From: Peptoniphilus ovalis
GTDB taxonomy: Bacteria; Bacillota; Clostridia; Tissierellales; Peptoniphilaceae
NCBI RefSeq assembly: GCF_018919265.1
Contig: NZ_JAHLQO010000003.1
Coordinates: forward strand, 186,001 to 250,000
DNA: 64,000 nt
Direction: 5' to 3'
Positions 1-8,135 of this stretch are shown here, piece by piece. Position 1 is the first letter of the stretch. Each line of letters starts with the position of its first letter. Position numbers and translations under genes: made by a program. Below the pieces are notes generated by a model. The model ran no database searches. It had not been told where the DNA came from and was given only the letters and a program-made list of their open reading frames with translations.

Positions 1-5
1 TATCT

Positions 6-1052
6 TTATTTTAATTTTATATTTAAAAGACTATTTTCACTAAGAGTAGCACTACCATTAACTATATCTCCAACTTTATGGTTTTTATAAGTATTAATGG
101 TAATAATTTTATCTGGTTCAATTTTATTGGAATCAGAATTTTTAATTTTTACTTTTAAAACTCTAACTCCATTATTTTCATTTACCTCTGTAATTTCTCC
201 AACAAAATTAACATCATTTGGATTACTTATATTATTTTCAATGGGCTGATTTTCTGGTGGATTAATAATTGAAACACCAGGATTTTCATCTACAATTTCT
301 GTTATTTTATTATTTAAAGTATTTTCAGGTGATTTATCTTCGATTAATAAATCATCTGCAATATTGTCAAACAATGAATTAATTTTGTTATTTTCAATAT
401 ATCCTAGAGTTTTATAGGAAATTGAAGCTATTTCACTTCTTCTAATTGCTAAATTCCCATTAAATTTCCCCTCAGATCCAGTGCTTGAAAATATATTATT
501 TCTTACTAATTCAGGTAGATATTCCAAAGTAATAGGACTTATTTTATCAATATCTGTGTATTTTAAATTTGATTTATCCGAACTTTTATTTAATCTTAAA
601 GCTCTTGCAATATAAGTTGCAACAGTGTTTCTGTTTGGAAAAACTTTATTATTTATAAAACCTCTAGTATTCGCAGTTCCAAGAGTTTTAGTTGTGATAG
701 TGTTGTGATATAAGTTGTAACATACCGCATCTTTTGCCCATTCTGGAACAGAATTCGCATTTGCTGTTTCCATAAAGTTAGCTCTTGCCCTAGCCATTTC
801 TTCCTCAGTAGGATTCATAAGAGTCTTAATAATTTGTAAAACTTCTAGGAAACTTACAGGATTATTTGGTTTAAAAGTTCCATCTTCATATCCATTTAAT
901 ATATTTTTATTTGAAAGTTCATCTATATATTTATAAGCCCAAGAAACATTACCATCTTTTTTCACGTCTTTAAAAGATTTGGCAAAAATATTTATTGGAG
1001 CTCCTAATAAAGCCACTGAAAGACCAATGGCAATAAATTTATTCTTTTTCAT
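6..1052 (-). CDS. Exported SLH-domain protein (short paralogue)
   Basis: Likely surface protein held on the cell wall by S-layer homology (SLH) domains. A signal peptide is visible (MKKNKFIAIGLSVALLG, probable cleavage after IFA). Three SLH-type modules follow, about residues 25-85, 100-150 and 165-215, with the usual features (SWAYKYIDELSNKNILNGY, FKPNNPVS, RRSEIASISYKTLG). The remaining ~120 residues are Asn/Pro-rich and end in a small beta-rich segment of unknown role. The reading frame is open back to an ATG at 1070, but a TATAAT ends one base before that ATG, while the ATG at 1052 has GGAGTG in front of it, so 1052 is chosen. It lies downstream of a larger SLH paralogue with the same N-terminal layout. 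SLH domains usually bind pyruvylated secondary wall polymer; the ligand here is inferred. Confidence 0.78.
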   Translation of the reverse strand: MKKNKFIAIGLSVALLGAPINIFAKSFKDVKKDGNVSWAYKYIDELSNKNILNGYEDGTFKPNNPVSFLEVLQIIKTLMNPTEEEMARARANFMETANANSVPEWAKDAVCYNLYHNTITTKTLGTANTRGFINNKVFPNRNTVATYIARALRLNKSSDKSNLKYTDIDKISPITLEYLPELVRNNIFSSTGSEGKFNGNLAIRRSEIASISYKTLGYIENNKINSLFDNIADDLLIEDKSPENTLNNKITEIVDENPGVSIINPPENQPIENNISNPNDVNFVGEITEVNENNGVRVLKVKIKNSDSNKIEPDKIITINTYKNHKVGDIVNGSATLSENSLLNIKLK

Positions 1053-1070
1053 CTTATCACTCCATGACAT

Positions 1071-1076
1071 ATTATA
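1071..1076 (-). promoter_or_regulatory. Promoter -10 of the short SLH gene
   Basis: TATAAT on the minus strand, with only a T-rich, weak -35 about 17 bp upstream. It ends one base before the upstream ATG at 1070, so that ATG cannot be the start of a transcript made from here. The predicted leader would be only about 12 nt long and begin at the GGAG of the ribosome-binding site. Confidence 0.5.
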
Positions 1077-1126
1077 GCATAAATTAATAAGTTAAAAAAT
1101 ATATCCATAACTTCATAATGTGTAAA

Positions 1127-1155
1127 AAAATAAAAGCCCAATGGACTTTTATTTT
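1127..1155 (-). terminator. Intrinsic terminator after the large SLH gene
   Basis: A 13-bp stem (AAAATAAAAGTCC with GGGCTTTTATTTT, one G-U pair) around an ATT loop, followed on the minus strand by a run of T. It begins about 12 nt after the stop of the 673-residue SLH protein and separates it from the short SLH gene. Confidence 0.75.
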
Positions 1156-1167
1156 AAAATTATAAAA

Positions 1168-3189
1168 TTAATAATAGTAGTATCCTGAACTGTTTCCTCT
1201 GTTATCAGTATAGTTGTCATCAAATTCCTTATAATCTCTAAAGTTTCTAGCATCTCTTGTTCTAGAATCAGTTCTTAATAAACGTCCAGGATTTCCCTTT
1301 TCTTGAACATTTGTTACAAATTGTAATTTAGTATCTCTATTAATATATCCATCAAAAGTTAATACTGTATAGTCTTTAAAAAGATTATTAGAATCAAAAT
1401 AAACAGTACTACCTGGTTTTAAAGAATCATTATTTGATTGAATAACTCTAAGTCTATTTCTATAATAACTGTGACTTCCAAATCCACCAATATCAGTTTG
1501 ATCAATAACTTGGAACATTCCACTAAATTGTGATCCCTTATCAACTATATAGATATCAGTGACAAATCCTCTATTATCAAGTTTTAATATAACTGATTGA
1601 CCCCTCAAATTTGATTCAGAAGTTTGAGTTCTTCTTATTCCACTTTTTTCATGAACATCAACATCATTATTTAGAATATAAGTCTTTGTTGCACCTTCAG
1701 CAGTTCTTATTTCAACATAAGGTCTTCTGTCGTGGAATGAATCAAATGGTGATCCTGTTGTATCAATCTCTTGAACAACACCAATTGCTTCATTTTCATT
1801 TATATTAGCTTTTCCTACTACAACTTTGTAATTTGCTTTAATTATCACTTCATCATTAAGTGAAACATCATTGATATTTTTAGTTTCATTTGTAATATAA
1901 AATTCATAATCTTTATTATCTGATAATCTTAATTTTAAAGAAGCTTTATCTTTATTTGTTCTGTCAAGATATACAACTTTACCCTTTACATTTGCTTCCT
2001 TAGGAAAAACTGTAATTTCAGTGATTTTATTATCAGTTCCTAGCTTAAATTCAACTAAGTCATCAACTTTAATATCATCTAATTTTATATCTTTTCCATA
2101 AGCTTTGATTTTTACATTTTTATCTAGTTCAAATGTATTTGTATCAGATGTTGAAATCTTTGTAGTAGTTCTGAAATTAATTGTATCAGAATTTTGTCTG
2201 TATCTAATAGTCAATTTATTAGTCTCTTTTGAATTTACATATCCCACAAGATTTTGCATAGTATTTGTAATGTTTACAACCTTAGCAAGACCTTCCTTAG
2301 AAGAATCATTTGATTTGATATATTCAATTTCTACTTCTTGTTCTGGTTTAACATCTTCAAATTTCGCTTCTTTTCCCTTTAATTGGAATTTAGTTGCGCC
2401 GTCGATATCAAATGTATATTTTTTATTATTTGATTCAATAACAATTAAATTAATTTCATTAAGTTTTGAGGAAAGTAAAACTTTACCCTTCATCTTATTT
2501 GTTTGAATTGGATTTCTACTTACATAATCAAAACTTGCTCTTGTAATTTTTGCCATTTCAGCACGTCTAATTGGTCTATCTCCTTGGAAATACCCATCAG
2601 ATCCTGTTGATGCAAAGATATCAGCTTTAACTAGAGATGCTAAATAACCTCTCAAGTTAGATCTCATTTGATTCACATCTTTGTGTTTTAAAAGATTTTG
2701 ATCTCCATTAGGATCAAGATTTAGTGCCTTTGCAAAAAATATTGCAATATCAGTTCTAATTGGATATGACTTGTCATTTCTCTTTAACAGACCTTGTTCA
2801 TAAGCACTTTTTAAATTAGATTCTGTTAAATATCCTCTTGATAGAGCAATAGCTACAGAATTTTTCGCCCAATCATCTACATTATTTTCTGTTAAAGTGT
2901 TGTCATATTTTTTACGAGCTTCACTAATTTCTGATTCACTTGGTTTTAATACTTGAGATATAAGTTCCATAACTTCTTCAAAACTTACAGAGTCATCTGG
3001 TTTAAAAGTTCCATCTGGATATCCCTTAATTATTCCTTTATCACTTAAAACGTCTATGTCATTATATGCCCAAGAAAATCTGTTAGTACGAGTTACATCA
3101 CTAAATTCTTTTGCTGATACTACACTTGGCATAAGCATTGCTGAAGCAAGTAAAGTAACAGTAACTTTTTTTAAATTTTTGGATTTCAT
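1168..3189 (-). CDS. Large exported SLH-domain protein
   Basis: Putative cell-surface protein of 673 residues. It has a signal peptide (MKSKNLKKVTVTLLASAML, cleavage after VSA) and three SLH modules at about 27-85, 105-155 and 165-220 (SWAYNDIDVLSDKGIIKGY; RPIRRAEMAKITRASFDYV). About 440 residues follow, rich in Lys/Asp/Asn beta-type segments that look like repeated small barrels (KGKVLLSSKLNEINLIVIE; NVKGKVVYLDRTNKDKASL), and a Tyr/Arg/Asp-rich tail ending SSGYYYY. GGAGG lies 7 nt before the ATG. The N-terminal third closely resembles the next gene downstream, so the two are paralogues. No catalytic motif was seen. An S-layer, adhesin or envelope-integrity role is possible but not decidable from sequence. 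Confidence 0.8.
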   Translation of the reverse strand: MKSKNLKKVTVTLLASAMLMPSVVSAKEFSDVTRTNRFSWAYNDIDVLSDKGIIKGYPDGTFKPDDSVSFEEVMELISQVLKPSESEISEARKKYDNTLTENNVDDWAKNSVAIALSRGYLTESNLKSAYEQGLLKRNDKSYPIRTDIAIFFAKALNLDPNGDQNLLKHKDVNQMRSNLRGYLASLVKADIFASTGSDGYFQGDRPIRRAEMAKITRASFDYVSRNPIQTNKMKGKVLLSSKLNEINLIVIESNNKKYTFDIDGATKFQLKGKEAKFEDVKPEQEVEIEYIKSNDSSKEGLAKVVNITNTMQNLVGYVNSKETNKLTIRYRQNSDTINFRTTTKISTSDTNTFELDKNVKIKAYGKDIKLDDIKVDDLVEFKLGTDNKITEITVFPKEANVKGKVVYLDRTNKDKASLKLRLSDNKDYEFYITNETKNINDVSLNDEVIIKANYKVVVGKANINENEAIGVVQEIDTTGSPFDSFHDRRPYVEIRTAEGATKTYILNNDVDVHEKSGIRRTQTSESNLRGQSVILKLDNRGFVTDIYIVDKGSQFSGMFQVIDQTDIGGFGSHSYYRNRLRVIQSNNDSLKPGSTVYFDSNNLFKDYTVLTFDGYINRDTKLQFVTNVQEKGNPGRLLRTDSRTRDARNFRDYKEFDDNYTDNRGNSSGYYYY

Positions 3190-3227
3190 TATAAAACCTC
3201 CATTACTTAAAGTCTATCGTACTATTA

Positions 3228-3233
3228 ATTATA
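3228..3233 (-). promoter_or_regulatory. Promoter -10 of the large SLH gene
   Basis: TATAAT on the minus strand, about 40 bp upstream of the ATG and its GGAGG. No good -35 hexamer is visible. It faces the opposite way to the promoter at 3340, making this a divergent intergenic region. Confidence 0.45.
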
Positions 3234-3339
3234 ACATAAAATAGTAAATTTTTATTTCCATAATATTACAATATTATAACTATATTTCAAGATTAAAAAC
3301 ATTTGCACTGATTATTGCATAAAAATCTTTTTTATTTGG

Positions 3340-3345
3340 TATAAT
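3340..3345 (+). promoter_or_regulatory. Extended -10 promoter of the precorrin-2-dehydrogenase-like gene
   Basis: TGGTATAAT is an extended -10. A TTGCAT lies 19 bp upstream, which is longer than ideal. AAAGGAGTGA at 3351-3360 is the ribosome-binding site for the ATG at 3365. Confidence 0.55.
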
Positions 3346-3364
3346 AGAGAAAAGGAGTGATATT

Positions 3365-4219
3365 ATGCGTTATCTTCCAGTGGCAATTGATACTTCAGAT
3401 AAAAAAATATTGATTTTAGGCGGTGGATTCCTTGCTTTAACTGCGCTTAAATCAGTTATAGATACAGAAGCTGAAATTTATATGATTGCAGAAAGATTTA
3501 CTAAAGATATTGTTGAAAAATCAGAAAAATCTCAAGGAAAAATAAAATTAAAGGAATATCCAATTACAAAAGACTTTGTTTTTATGGGATATGATTATGT
3601 TTTAATAGCAACTGAAGATTTTGAAATTAACGAAACTCTAGAATCGAGAGCTAATCAAAGAAATACTTTATATGAAAGATTTGATATTTTCTCAAAGTCC
3701 TCAATGTCTATCAACAAATCCATTGAAAGAGGACCAATTACTTTTTCAATAAATAGTTCAAGAATTAATCCAGCTATAACTAATATAATTTATGAAGATT
3801 TAAAAAAATTTGCAGAAAATTATAATTTAGAAAAATTAAATATTTTAACAGAAATTAGATCTGAATTAGTTAGAAAAAATTCTAAAAATATCGATGATAT
3901 TATTAAAAAGTTATACGAAAGTGAAACTATAAATCTTTCTACTTTTTTAGATACTATGCCTGAATATAAAATTGAAGACTTAAAATCTTCTGAAAATCTT
4001 TTAAATCATATTGAAAATGGCGAAAGTTTAAAAATTGAAAGGGAAGAAAATATAGCTCCAGAAAAAATAATTGATAAAAACATAAAAGAAGCAAAAGAAA
4101 CTTCTAATAAACCTTTAAAAGAAAATGAATTAAAAGAAAATAATTCAAAAATTAATAAAATAAATGAAAATAATTTAAAAAATAATGGCATAAATAATGA
4201 CGATGAGGTGGAAAAATGA
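3365..4219 (+). CDS. Precorrin-2 dehydrogenase-like NAD-binding protein with charged tail
   Basis: The N-terminal ~200 residues resemble the NAD-binding and dimerisation domains of siroheme synthase CysG/Met8p (precorrin-2 dehydrogenase). MRYLPVAIDTSDKKILILGG gives the typical opening strand and Gly-rich loop. YDYVLIATED matches the strand that carries the D/N motif, and GPITFSINSSRINPAI resembles the family's G-(D/P)xxxxISTxGxSP region with the Gly/Ser positions altered. Residues ~215-284 are a Lys/Glu/Asn-rich low-complexity tail. No siroheme, cobalamin or sulfite-reductase gene is nearby, so oxidation of precorrin-2 is a family inference. Its stop overlaps the ATG of the next gene (ATGA), implying translational coupling. 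It could also be a repurposed NAD-binding protein. Confidence 0.65.
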   Translation: MRYLPVAIDTSDKKILILGGGFLALTALKSVIDTEAEIYMIAERFTKDIVEKSEKSQGKIKLKEYPITKDFVFMGYDYVLIATEDFEINETLESRANQRNTLYERFDIFSKSSMSINKSIERGPITFSINSSRINPAITNIIYEDLKKFAENYNLEKLNILTEIRSELVRKNSKNIDDIIKKLYESETINLSTFLDTMPEYKIEDLKSSENLLNHIENGESLKIEREENIAPEKIIDKNIKEAKETSNKPLKENELKENNSKINKINENNLKNNGINNDDEVEK

Positions 4220-4503
4220 TTGGATATGTAGGCAATATGTCAGGGAAAATTTTTAATGAAGATGAATTTACTTTAATTAAAAGAACCCTTGCAGCTGGAG
4301 AAAATATTGAAGAACAAAATTACACTGATAAGACTGTGTTGATTACAATTGTTATTGGAAGTATAAATGTTATGCTTAATAATGAAGAAGAAAGAAATTT
4401 AGAACCAGGAAAAGTTTTAAAATTTGACGGTGACTTCCCTGTTTCAGTTCATGCTAATGACAGAAGCGAATATTTCGTAACTTTAATTAATAAGTCTAAA
4501 TAA
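4216..4503 (+). CDS. Small cupin-like protein
   Basis: A 95-residue protein whose predicted strands and Gly turns fit a single cupin barrel (LAAGENIEEQNYTDKTVLIT, LEPGKVLKFDGDFPVSVHA). The usual metal-binding His cluster is missing; only one His is visible near the end, so a metal enzyme is unlikely and a binding or structural role is more probable. The start overlaps the preceding stop by 4 nt, with GAGGTGG upstream, so it is co-translated with the precorrin-2-dehydrogenase-like protein. A terminator follows at once, closing a two-gene unit. Function is not recognised. Confidence 0.6.
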   Translation: MIGYVGNMSGKIFNEDEFTLIKRTLAAGENIEEQNYTDKTVLITIVIGSINVMLNNEEERNLEPGKVLKFDGDFPVSVHANDRSEYFVTLINKSK

Positions 4504-4533
4504 AAAACTGCTAGTCAAACTAGCAGTCTTTTT
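4504..4533. terminator. Bidirectional terminator between convergent genes
   Basis: A 9-bp perfect stem, ACTGCTAGT / ACTAGCAGT, with a CAA loop at 4507-4527. It has an A run on the left and a T run on the right, so it can serve the cupin-like gene (plus) and the coiled-coil gene (minus). Confidence 0.85.
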
Positions 4534-4973
4534 TATCCTCTTAATTCTTGTCTATTTTCATTAAGCATTTTAATTATTTCAGATAAGTTTACTTGAGTAT
4601 TTTCTAATAATTCATCCGCGTAATCTCTTGCACCTTCTCTAATTTGAGTAGATTCTTCTTTAGCTTGTTGCATGATTTCATTAGCTCTTTCATTAGCTTG
4701 TCTTACAAGTTCATCTTCATCAATGATTTTTTCTGAATGAGCTCTTGCAGCTGCAATGATTTTGTCAGCTTCATCATGTGCTCCGTTAATGATATCATCT
4801 TTATCTTGATAAATTCTTTGAGCTTCTGAAACTTCACTTGGTATTTTAAGTTTAATTTCATTTACCACTTCTAAGAATTCTTCTCTGTCAACCATTACCT
4901 TGTTAGTTAGTGGTATTTGGGAAGAAGTTTCAATAAGATCTTCTAATTCTTCAACTAAATCAACTAAATTCAT
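4533..4973 (-). CDS. Coiled-coil protein (ATP synthase B/DivIVA-like)
   Basis: A 146-residue, highly charged, almost wholly helical protein. The segment from about residue 50 to 135 is Ala/Glu/Lys/Gln-rich with heptad character (DEADKIIAAARAHSEKII, ANERANEIMQQAKEESTQI), similar to ATP synthase b-subunit stalks and DivIVA-type coiled coils. There is no membrane segment and no catalytic motif. Its ATG overlaps the coaD stop (ATGA), so it is translationally coupled to CoaD. Similar small coiled-coil proteins annotated as ATPase are common after coaD in clostridia, but no ATP-binding motif is present here. A role in division or envelope scaffolding is speculative. Confidence 0.65.
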   Translation of the reverse strand: MNLVDLVEELEDLIETSSQIPLTNKVMVDREEFLEVVNEIKLKIPSEVSEAQRIYQDKDDIINGAHDEADKIIAAARAHSEKIIDEDELVRQANERANEIMQQAKEESTQIREGARDYADELLENTQVNLSEIIKMLNENRQELRG

Positions 4974-5455
4974 AATTTACCTCCAAGTAATTTTTTCTTC
5001 ATAGCTTCTCCAACAACAGGAGGCACGAATAAATCTGTATCTCCGTCAAAGGTAGCAACTTCCTTTGCAAGTGTAGAACTTACAAATAAATTTTCATTTG
5101 ATGCCAATAAAAAGACAGTTTCAACTCCATCTTTGTAATGCATATTGGCCATAGCTAATGTATATTCATTAAAATAATCTGAGGCTGATCTTAGGCCTCT
5201 AACTATGACATTTGAATTTTTCTTCTTAGCATAGTCTACTAAAAGTCCATGAAAAGAGTCTATTTCAATTCCCTTTTCACCATCAAGAACTTTATGTAAT
5301 AAATCAATTCTTTCTTCTACTGTAAAAAGTCCTTTTTTCGATGTATTATTTAAAACCGCGACAATAACTTCCCCAAAAATATCTCTTGCTCTATTAATAA
5401 TATCGAGATGTCCATTAGTCACTGGATCAAAGCTACCCGCATATATTGCCTTCAT
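4970..5455 (-). CDS. coaD: Phosphopantetheine adenylyltransferase
   Basis: Transfers AMP from ATP to 4-phosphopantetheine, giving dephospho-CoA, the penultimate step of CoA synthesis in the cytosol. The nucleotidyltransferase signature is clear: MKAIYAGSFDPVTNGHLDII, with the T/HxGH motif at residues 13-16, plus VRGLRSASDYFNEYTLAMAN and the C-terminal SSTLAKEVA loop. Length is normal (~161 aa). The frame is open back to 5494, but family members begin at MKAIYAGSFDP, and GGG of GGGATGAAA supplies a ribosome-binding site, so 5455 is preferred (5461 is possible). The start overlaps the end of rsmD by about 23 nt. CoaBC, the preceding enzymes of the pathway, is encoded at 22.3-23.5 kb. Confidence 0.95.
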   Translation of the reverse strand: MKAIYAGSFDPVTNGHLDIINRARDIFGEVIVAVLNNTSKKGLFTVEERIDLLHKVLDGEKGIEIDSFHGLLVDYAKKKNSNVIVRGLRSASDYFNEYTLAMANMHYKDGVETVFLLASNENLFVSSTLAKEVATFDGDTDLFVPPVVGEAMKKKLLGGKL

Positions 5456-5999
5456 TTTCATCCCATCCCCATATGGCAATGGAAGTATTACCATATTTTT
5501 TATTTTTAATTTCTATAAAACCAGGATACATTAACAAATTATTCTCAGATTTATACTCAATAATTAATCTTCCATCTGGTTTTAAGATTTTATTTTCTGC
5601 AATTGATTTAAAAGCTTTTTTATACAAATCCATTCTATCAAATGGTGGATCCATATAAATATAATCGAATTTAATATCAAAATTTCTAATGGCCTTATTC
5701 ATATAATCTTCGATGATTACTGCTTCATCTTCAAACTTAGCCTTTGAAATATTAAACTTGAGAGCATCAATTGCTTCCCTTGACTTATCTACAAAATAAG
5801 CTTTCTCTGCTCCTCTAGATATAAATTCAATTCCATTTGCTCCACTTCCGCAAAATAAATCAAGTACAACAGCTCCGTGAAAATTTTGTCCTAAAATATT
5901 GTAAACTGATTCCTTGACTCTATCTTCTGTAGGCCTTGTATCTAGTCCTTGAGGTGCTTTTAATTTAAGACCTCTTCTAGTTCCTGATATAACTCTCAT
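5433..5999 (-). CDS. rsmD: 16S rRNA (guanine(966)-N2)-methyltransferase
   Basis: Uses S-adenosylmethionine to methylate G966 of 16S rRNA during 30S assembly. The Rossmann SAM-binding loop is VLDLFCGSGANGIEF (residues 45-59) and the catalytic N6/N2 motif is DPPF at 117-120. The opening MRVISGTRRGLKLKAPQG is diagnostic of the family. Length (188) is normal. GGAGG precedes the ATG. It heads the unit rsmD-coaD-coiled-coil protein, with a promoter candidate at 6020-6048. Pairing of rsmD with coaD is widespread in Bacillota. Confidence 0.95.
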   Translation of the reverse strand: MRVISGTRRGLKLKAPQGLDTRPTEDRVKESVYNILGQNFHGAVVLDLFCGSGANGIEFISRGAEKAYFVDKSREAIDALKFNISKAKFEDEAVIIEDYMNKAIRNFDIKFDYIYMDPPFDRMDLYKKAFKSIAENKILKPDGRLIIEYKSENNLLMYPGFIEIKNKKYGNTSIAIWGWDENEGNICG

Positions 6000-6019
6000 A
6001 ATGCCTCCAAATTAGTTTT

Positions 6020-6048
6020 ATTTTATCATATATATAAAAATAATTAAA
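6020..6048 (-). promoter_or_regulatory. Promoter of rsmD-coaD
   Basis: TTTAAT, 17 bp, TAAAAT with an extended TGA (TGATAAAAT) on the minus strand, 20 bp upstream of the rsmD ATG. The -35 is weak. No terminator hairpin was seen between recG and this promoter. Confidence 0.5.
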
Positions 6049-6053
6049 GATAA

Positions 6054-8087
6054 TTAGTTTAAATCAGAGTAAAAATCTGTAATTTCCTTATTTAAGTAAG
6101 AATATTTATTTCCATCTAGGTTTGGGTCTTCTCTTAAAATATTTTTTGCATCATCTGTTGCATATTTTAAAATTTCAGTATCTCTAAATGGATCAGCCAG
6201 TCTTAAATTTGGCATTCCAGATTGACGAGTTCCTAAAATATCGCCAAAGCCTCTTAATTCCAAGTCCTTATTCGCTATATAAAACCCATCGTTTGACTCT
6301 GTCATTATTTTCATTCTCTCCCAAGATATTTCAGTTTTACCTAGATTATAAAGAATACAATAAGATTTATATTCGCCTCTACCAACTCTTCCTCGAAGCT
6401 GATGAAGTGTAGAAAGTCCAAATCTTTCTGCATTATATATCATCATAACTGTTGCGTTAGGAACATTGATTCCTACTTCTATAACAGTTGTTGAAACTAA
6501 AAGATTTATTTCTCCATTAGCAAAATCTTCCATTATTTTATTTTTCTCATCTGCTTTCATCTTTCCATGTAAGAGGGCAACTTTATATTCCTTGAAATAA
6601 TCGCTAAGCTTTTCATAAACTTCTTCAACTGATTTTAACTCTTCATAATCTTCATTTTCTTCAATGAGAGCACATATTACATAGGCCTGTCTACCGCTAT
6701 CAATTTCCTTTTTAATAAATGCAAGAGACTTTTCCTCCATTGTTTCATTAATTGCAATGGTATCAATTTTTTGTCTTCCTTTTGGCATTGTCTTTATGAC
6801 TGAAATATCTAAATCAGCATATAGTACTAAACTTAAACTTCTAGGAATTGGTGTTGCTGACATGATAATCGTAGCTGCATCTTTATTTTTATTTTGAAGT
6901 CTATTTCTTTGGACAACTCCAAATCTATGCTGTTCATCTATTACATTAAGACCTAGTTTTCTAAACTTTACATTTTCTTCGATTAATGCATGAGTTCCTA
7001 TTAAAATATCTACTGAACCCATTTCTAGATTATCAAGGATATCCATTTTTACTTTTTTTGTAGTCGAACCGATTAGTAGCTTCACCTTTATACCAAGAGG
7101 CTCTAGAAGCTGAGTAAAAGACTCAAAATGTTGCTTAGCAAGTATTTCAGTTGGAGCCATAATTGAAGACTGATATCCATTTAAGTAAGCAAGATACATT
7201 ATTATAATTGCAATAATAGTCTTACCACTTCCAACATCACCTTGAATCAACCTATTAATCGACTTTCCCTTTTTCATATCTTCAAAAACTTCATCAAGCG
7301 CATTTTTTTGACCTTCTGTAAGTTCAAAGGGAAGATTATTTATAAATTCATAAACTTCATCATATATTTCAAATTTAATTGCATCTCTTCTCTCATTTTG
7401 AAATTTATTTTTTAATATCGATAGTTCAAACAAAAATAACTCTTCATAGATGAGTCTTTGTCTTGCCAAAATATAAGATTTTCTACTTGAAGGAAAATGA
7501 ATATTTTTAATAGCTTCATTTTTTCCTAAGAAAGAATATTTTTTCAAGATTTCCTTAGTCAAATTTTCACGAAATAAATCTTCATCTATAACCTGTTCTA
7601 ACAATTTTTCAAAGGAATAATTATTTAGACCTTCTGTCAAATTATAAATTGGAGAAATTTTACCAAGCTTTTTAACTTGTGATATTTCTTCTATTTCAGG
7701 GCTGGATATACTAAGTCTACCTTTAAAAATATTTGCCTTTCCATATACTAGATAAGTGCTTCCTATTTTTATTTGAGAATTTAAATAAAAAGCATTGAAA
7801 AAACTAATCTCTGTCTCTCCAGTTTCATCTTCTCCAAGAAAAGAAACTAGAGAAAGTCCCTTCCTAATCTTTCTGCTTTGAAGTTTTGAGATTATTCTCA
7901 CTTTAAAGGTATTTTTCTCTCCAATTACTGCATCCTTTATTTTAATAATTTTTGAGCTATCCTCATATCTCCTCGGATAGTAAAGAAGCAAATCTTTAAT
8001 TGTATAAATACCTAATTTGTGGAATAATTCTTCCCTCTTAGGTCCAACAGTTTTTAAAAATTTTATAGAATCTCCCAAACTAACCAT
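6054..8087 (-). CDS. recG: ATP-dependent DNA helicase RecG
   Basis: Double-strand DNA translocase that remodels stalled forks and Holliday junctions. Order of parts: N-terminal helical and wedge/OB domain (about 50-140; PRRYEDSSKI), helicase domain 1 with Walker A GDVGSGKT (283-290 in the chosen numbering) and DEQH Walker B (384-387), SATPIPRSL motif III, helicase domain 2 with LLVSTTVIEVGINVPNATVM and QLRGRVGRGE, and the C-terminal RecG lock. Length 677 matches the family. The frame opens at 8117, but that N-terminus is encoded by a terminator hairpin. The ATG at 8087 follows GAGGTGAAC and starts the homologous sequence. The terminator of the fakA unit lies immediately upstream. Confidence 0.95.
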   Translation of the reverse strand: MVSLGDSIKFLKTVGPKREELFHKLGIYTIKDLLLYYPRRYEDSSKIIKIKDAVIGEKNTFKVRIISKLQSRKIRKGLSLVSFLGEDETGETEISFFNAFYLNSQIKIGSTYLVYGKANIFKGRLSISSPEIEEISQVKKLGKISPIYNLTEGLNNYSFEKLLEQVIDEDLFRENLTKEILKKYSFLGKNEAIKNIHFPSSRKSYILARQRLIYEELFLFELSILKNKFQNERRDAIKFEIYDEVYEFINNLPFELTEGQKNALDEVFEDMKKGKSINRLIQGDVGSGKTIIAIIIMYLAYLNGYQSSIMAPTEILAKQHFESFTQLLEPLGIKVKLLIGSTTKKVKMDILDNLEMGSVDILIGTHALIEENVKFRKLGLNVIDEQHRFGVVQRNRLQNKNKDAATIIMSATPIPRSLSLVLYADLDISVIKTMPKGRQKIDTIAINETMEEKSLAFIKKEIDSGRQAYVICALIEENEDYEELKSVEEVYEKLSDYFKEYKVALLHGKMKADEKNKIMEDFANGEINLLVSTTVIEVGINVPNATVMMIYNAERFGLSTLHQLRGRVGRGEYKSYCILYNLGKTEISWERMKIMTESNDGFYIANKDLELRGFGDILGTRQSGMPNLRLADPFRDTEILKYATDDAKNILREDPNLDGNKYSYLNKEITDFYSDLN

Positions 8088-8095
8088 GTTCACCT

Positions 8096-8129
8096 CTAAA
8101 ACAAAAGCCCAAAGCAAAAACTTTAGGCT
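8096..8129 (-). terminator. Terminator between fakA and recG
   Basis: Stem AGCCTAAAG / CTTTGGGCT (one U-G pair) with a 6-nt loop at 8106-8129, followed on the minus strand by TTTGTTTT. The tail runs straight into the recG ribosome-binding site GAGGTG, leaving no space for a promoter. Confidence 0.7.
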
Positions 8130-8135
8130 CCTAAA

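Noticed and set aside
2105-2506. 133-codon plus-strand frame inside the large SLH gene
   Set aside because: Antisense shadow of AT-rich coding sequence; Phe/Ser/Leu-rich product, no start signals.
4006-4191. Minus-strand 61-codon Phe/Ser/Leu-rich frame that looks like a membrane peptide
   Set aside because: It is the complement of the Lys/Glu/Asn-rich tail of the precorrin-2-dehydrogenase-like gene, which forces such a composition.
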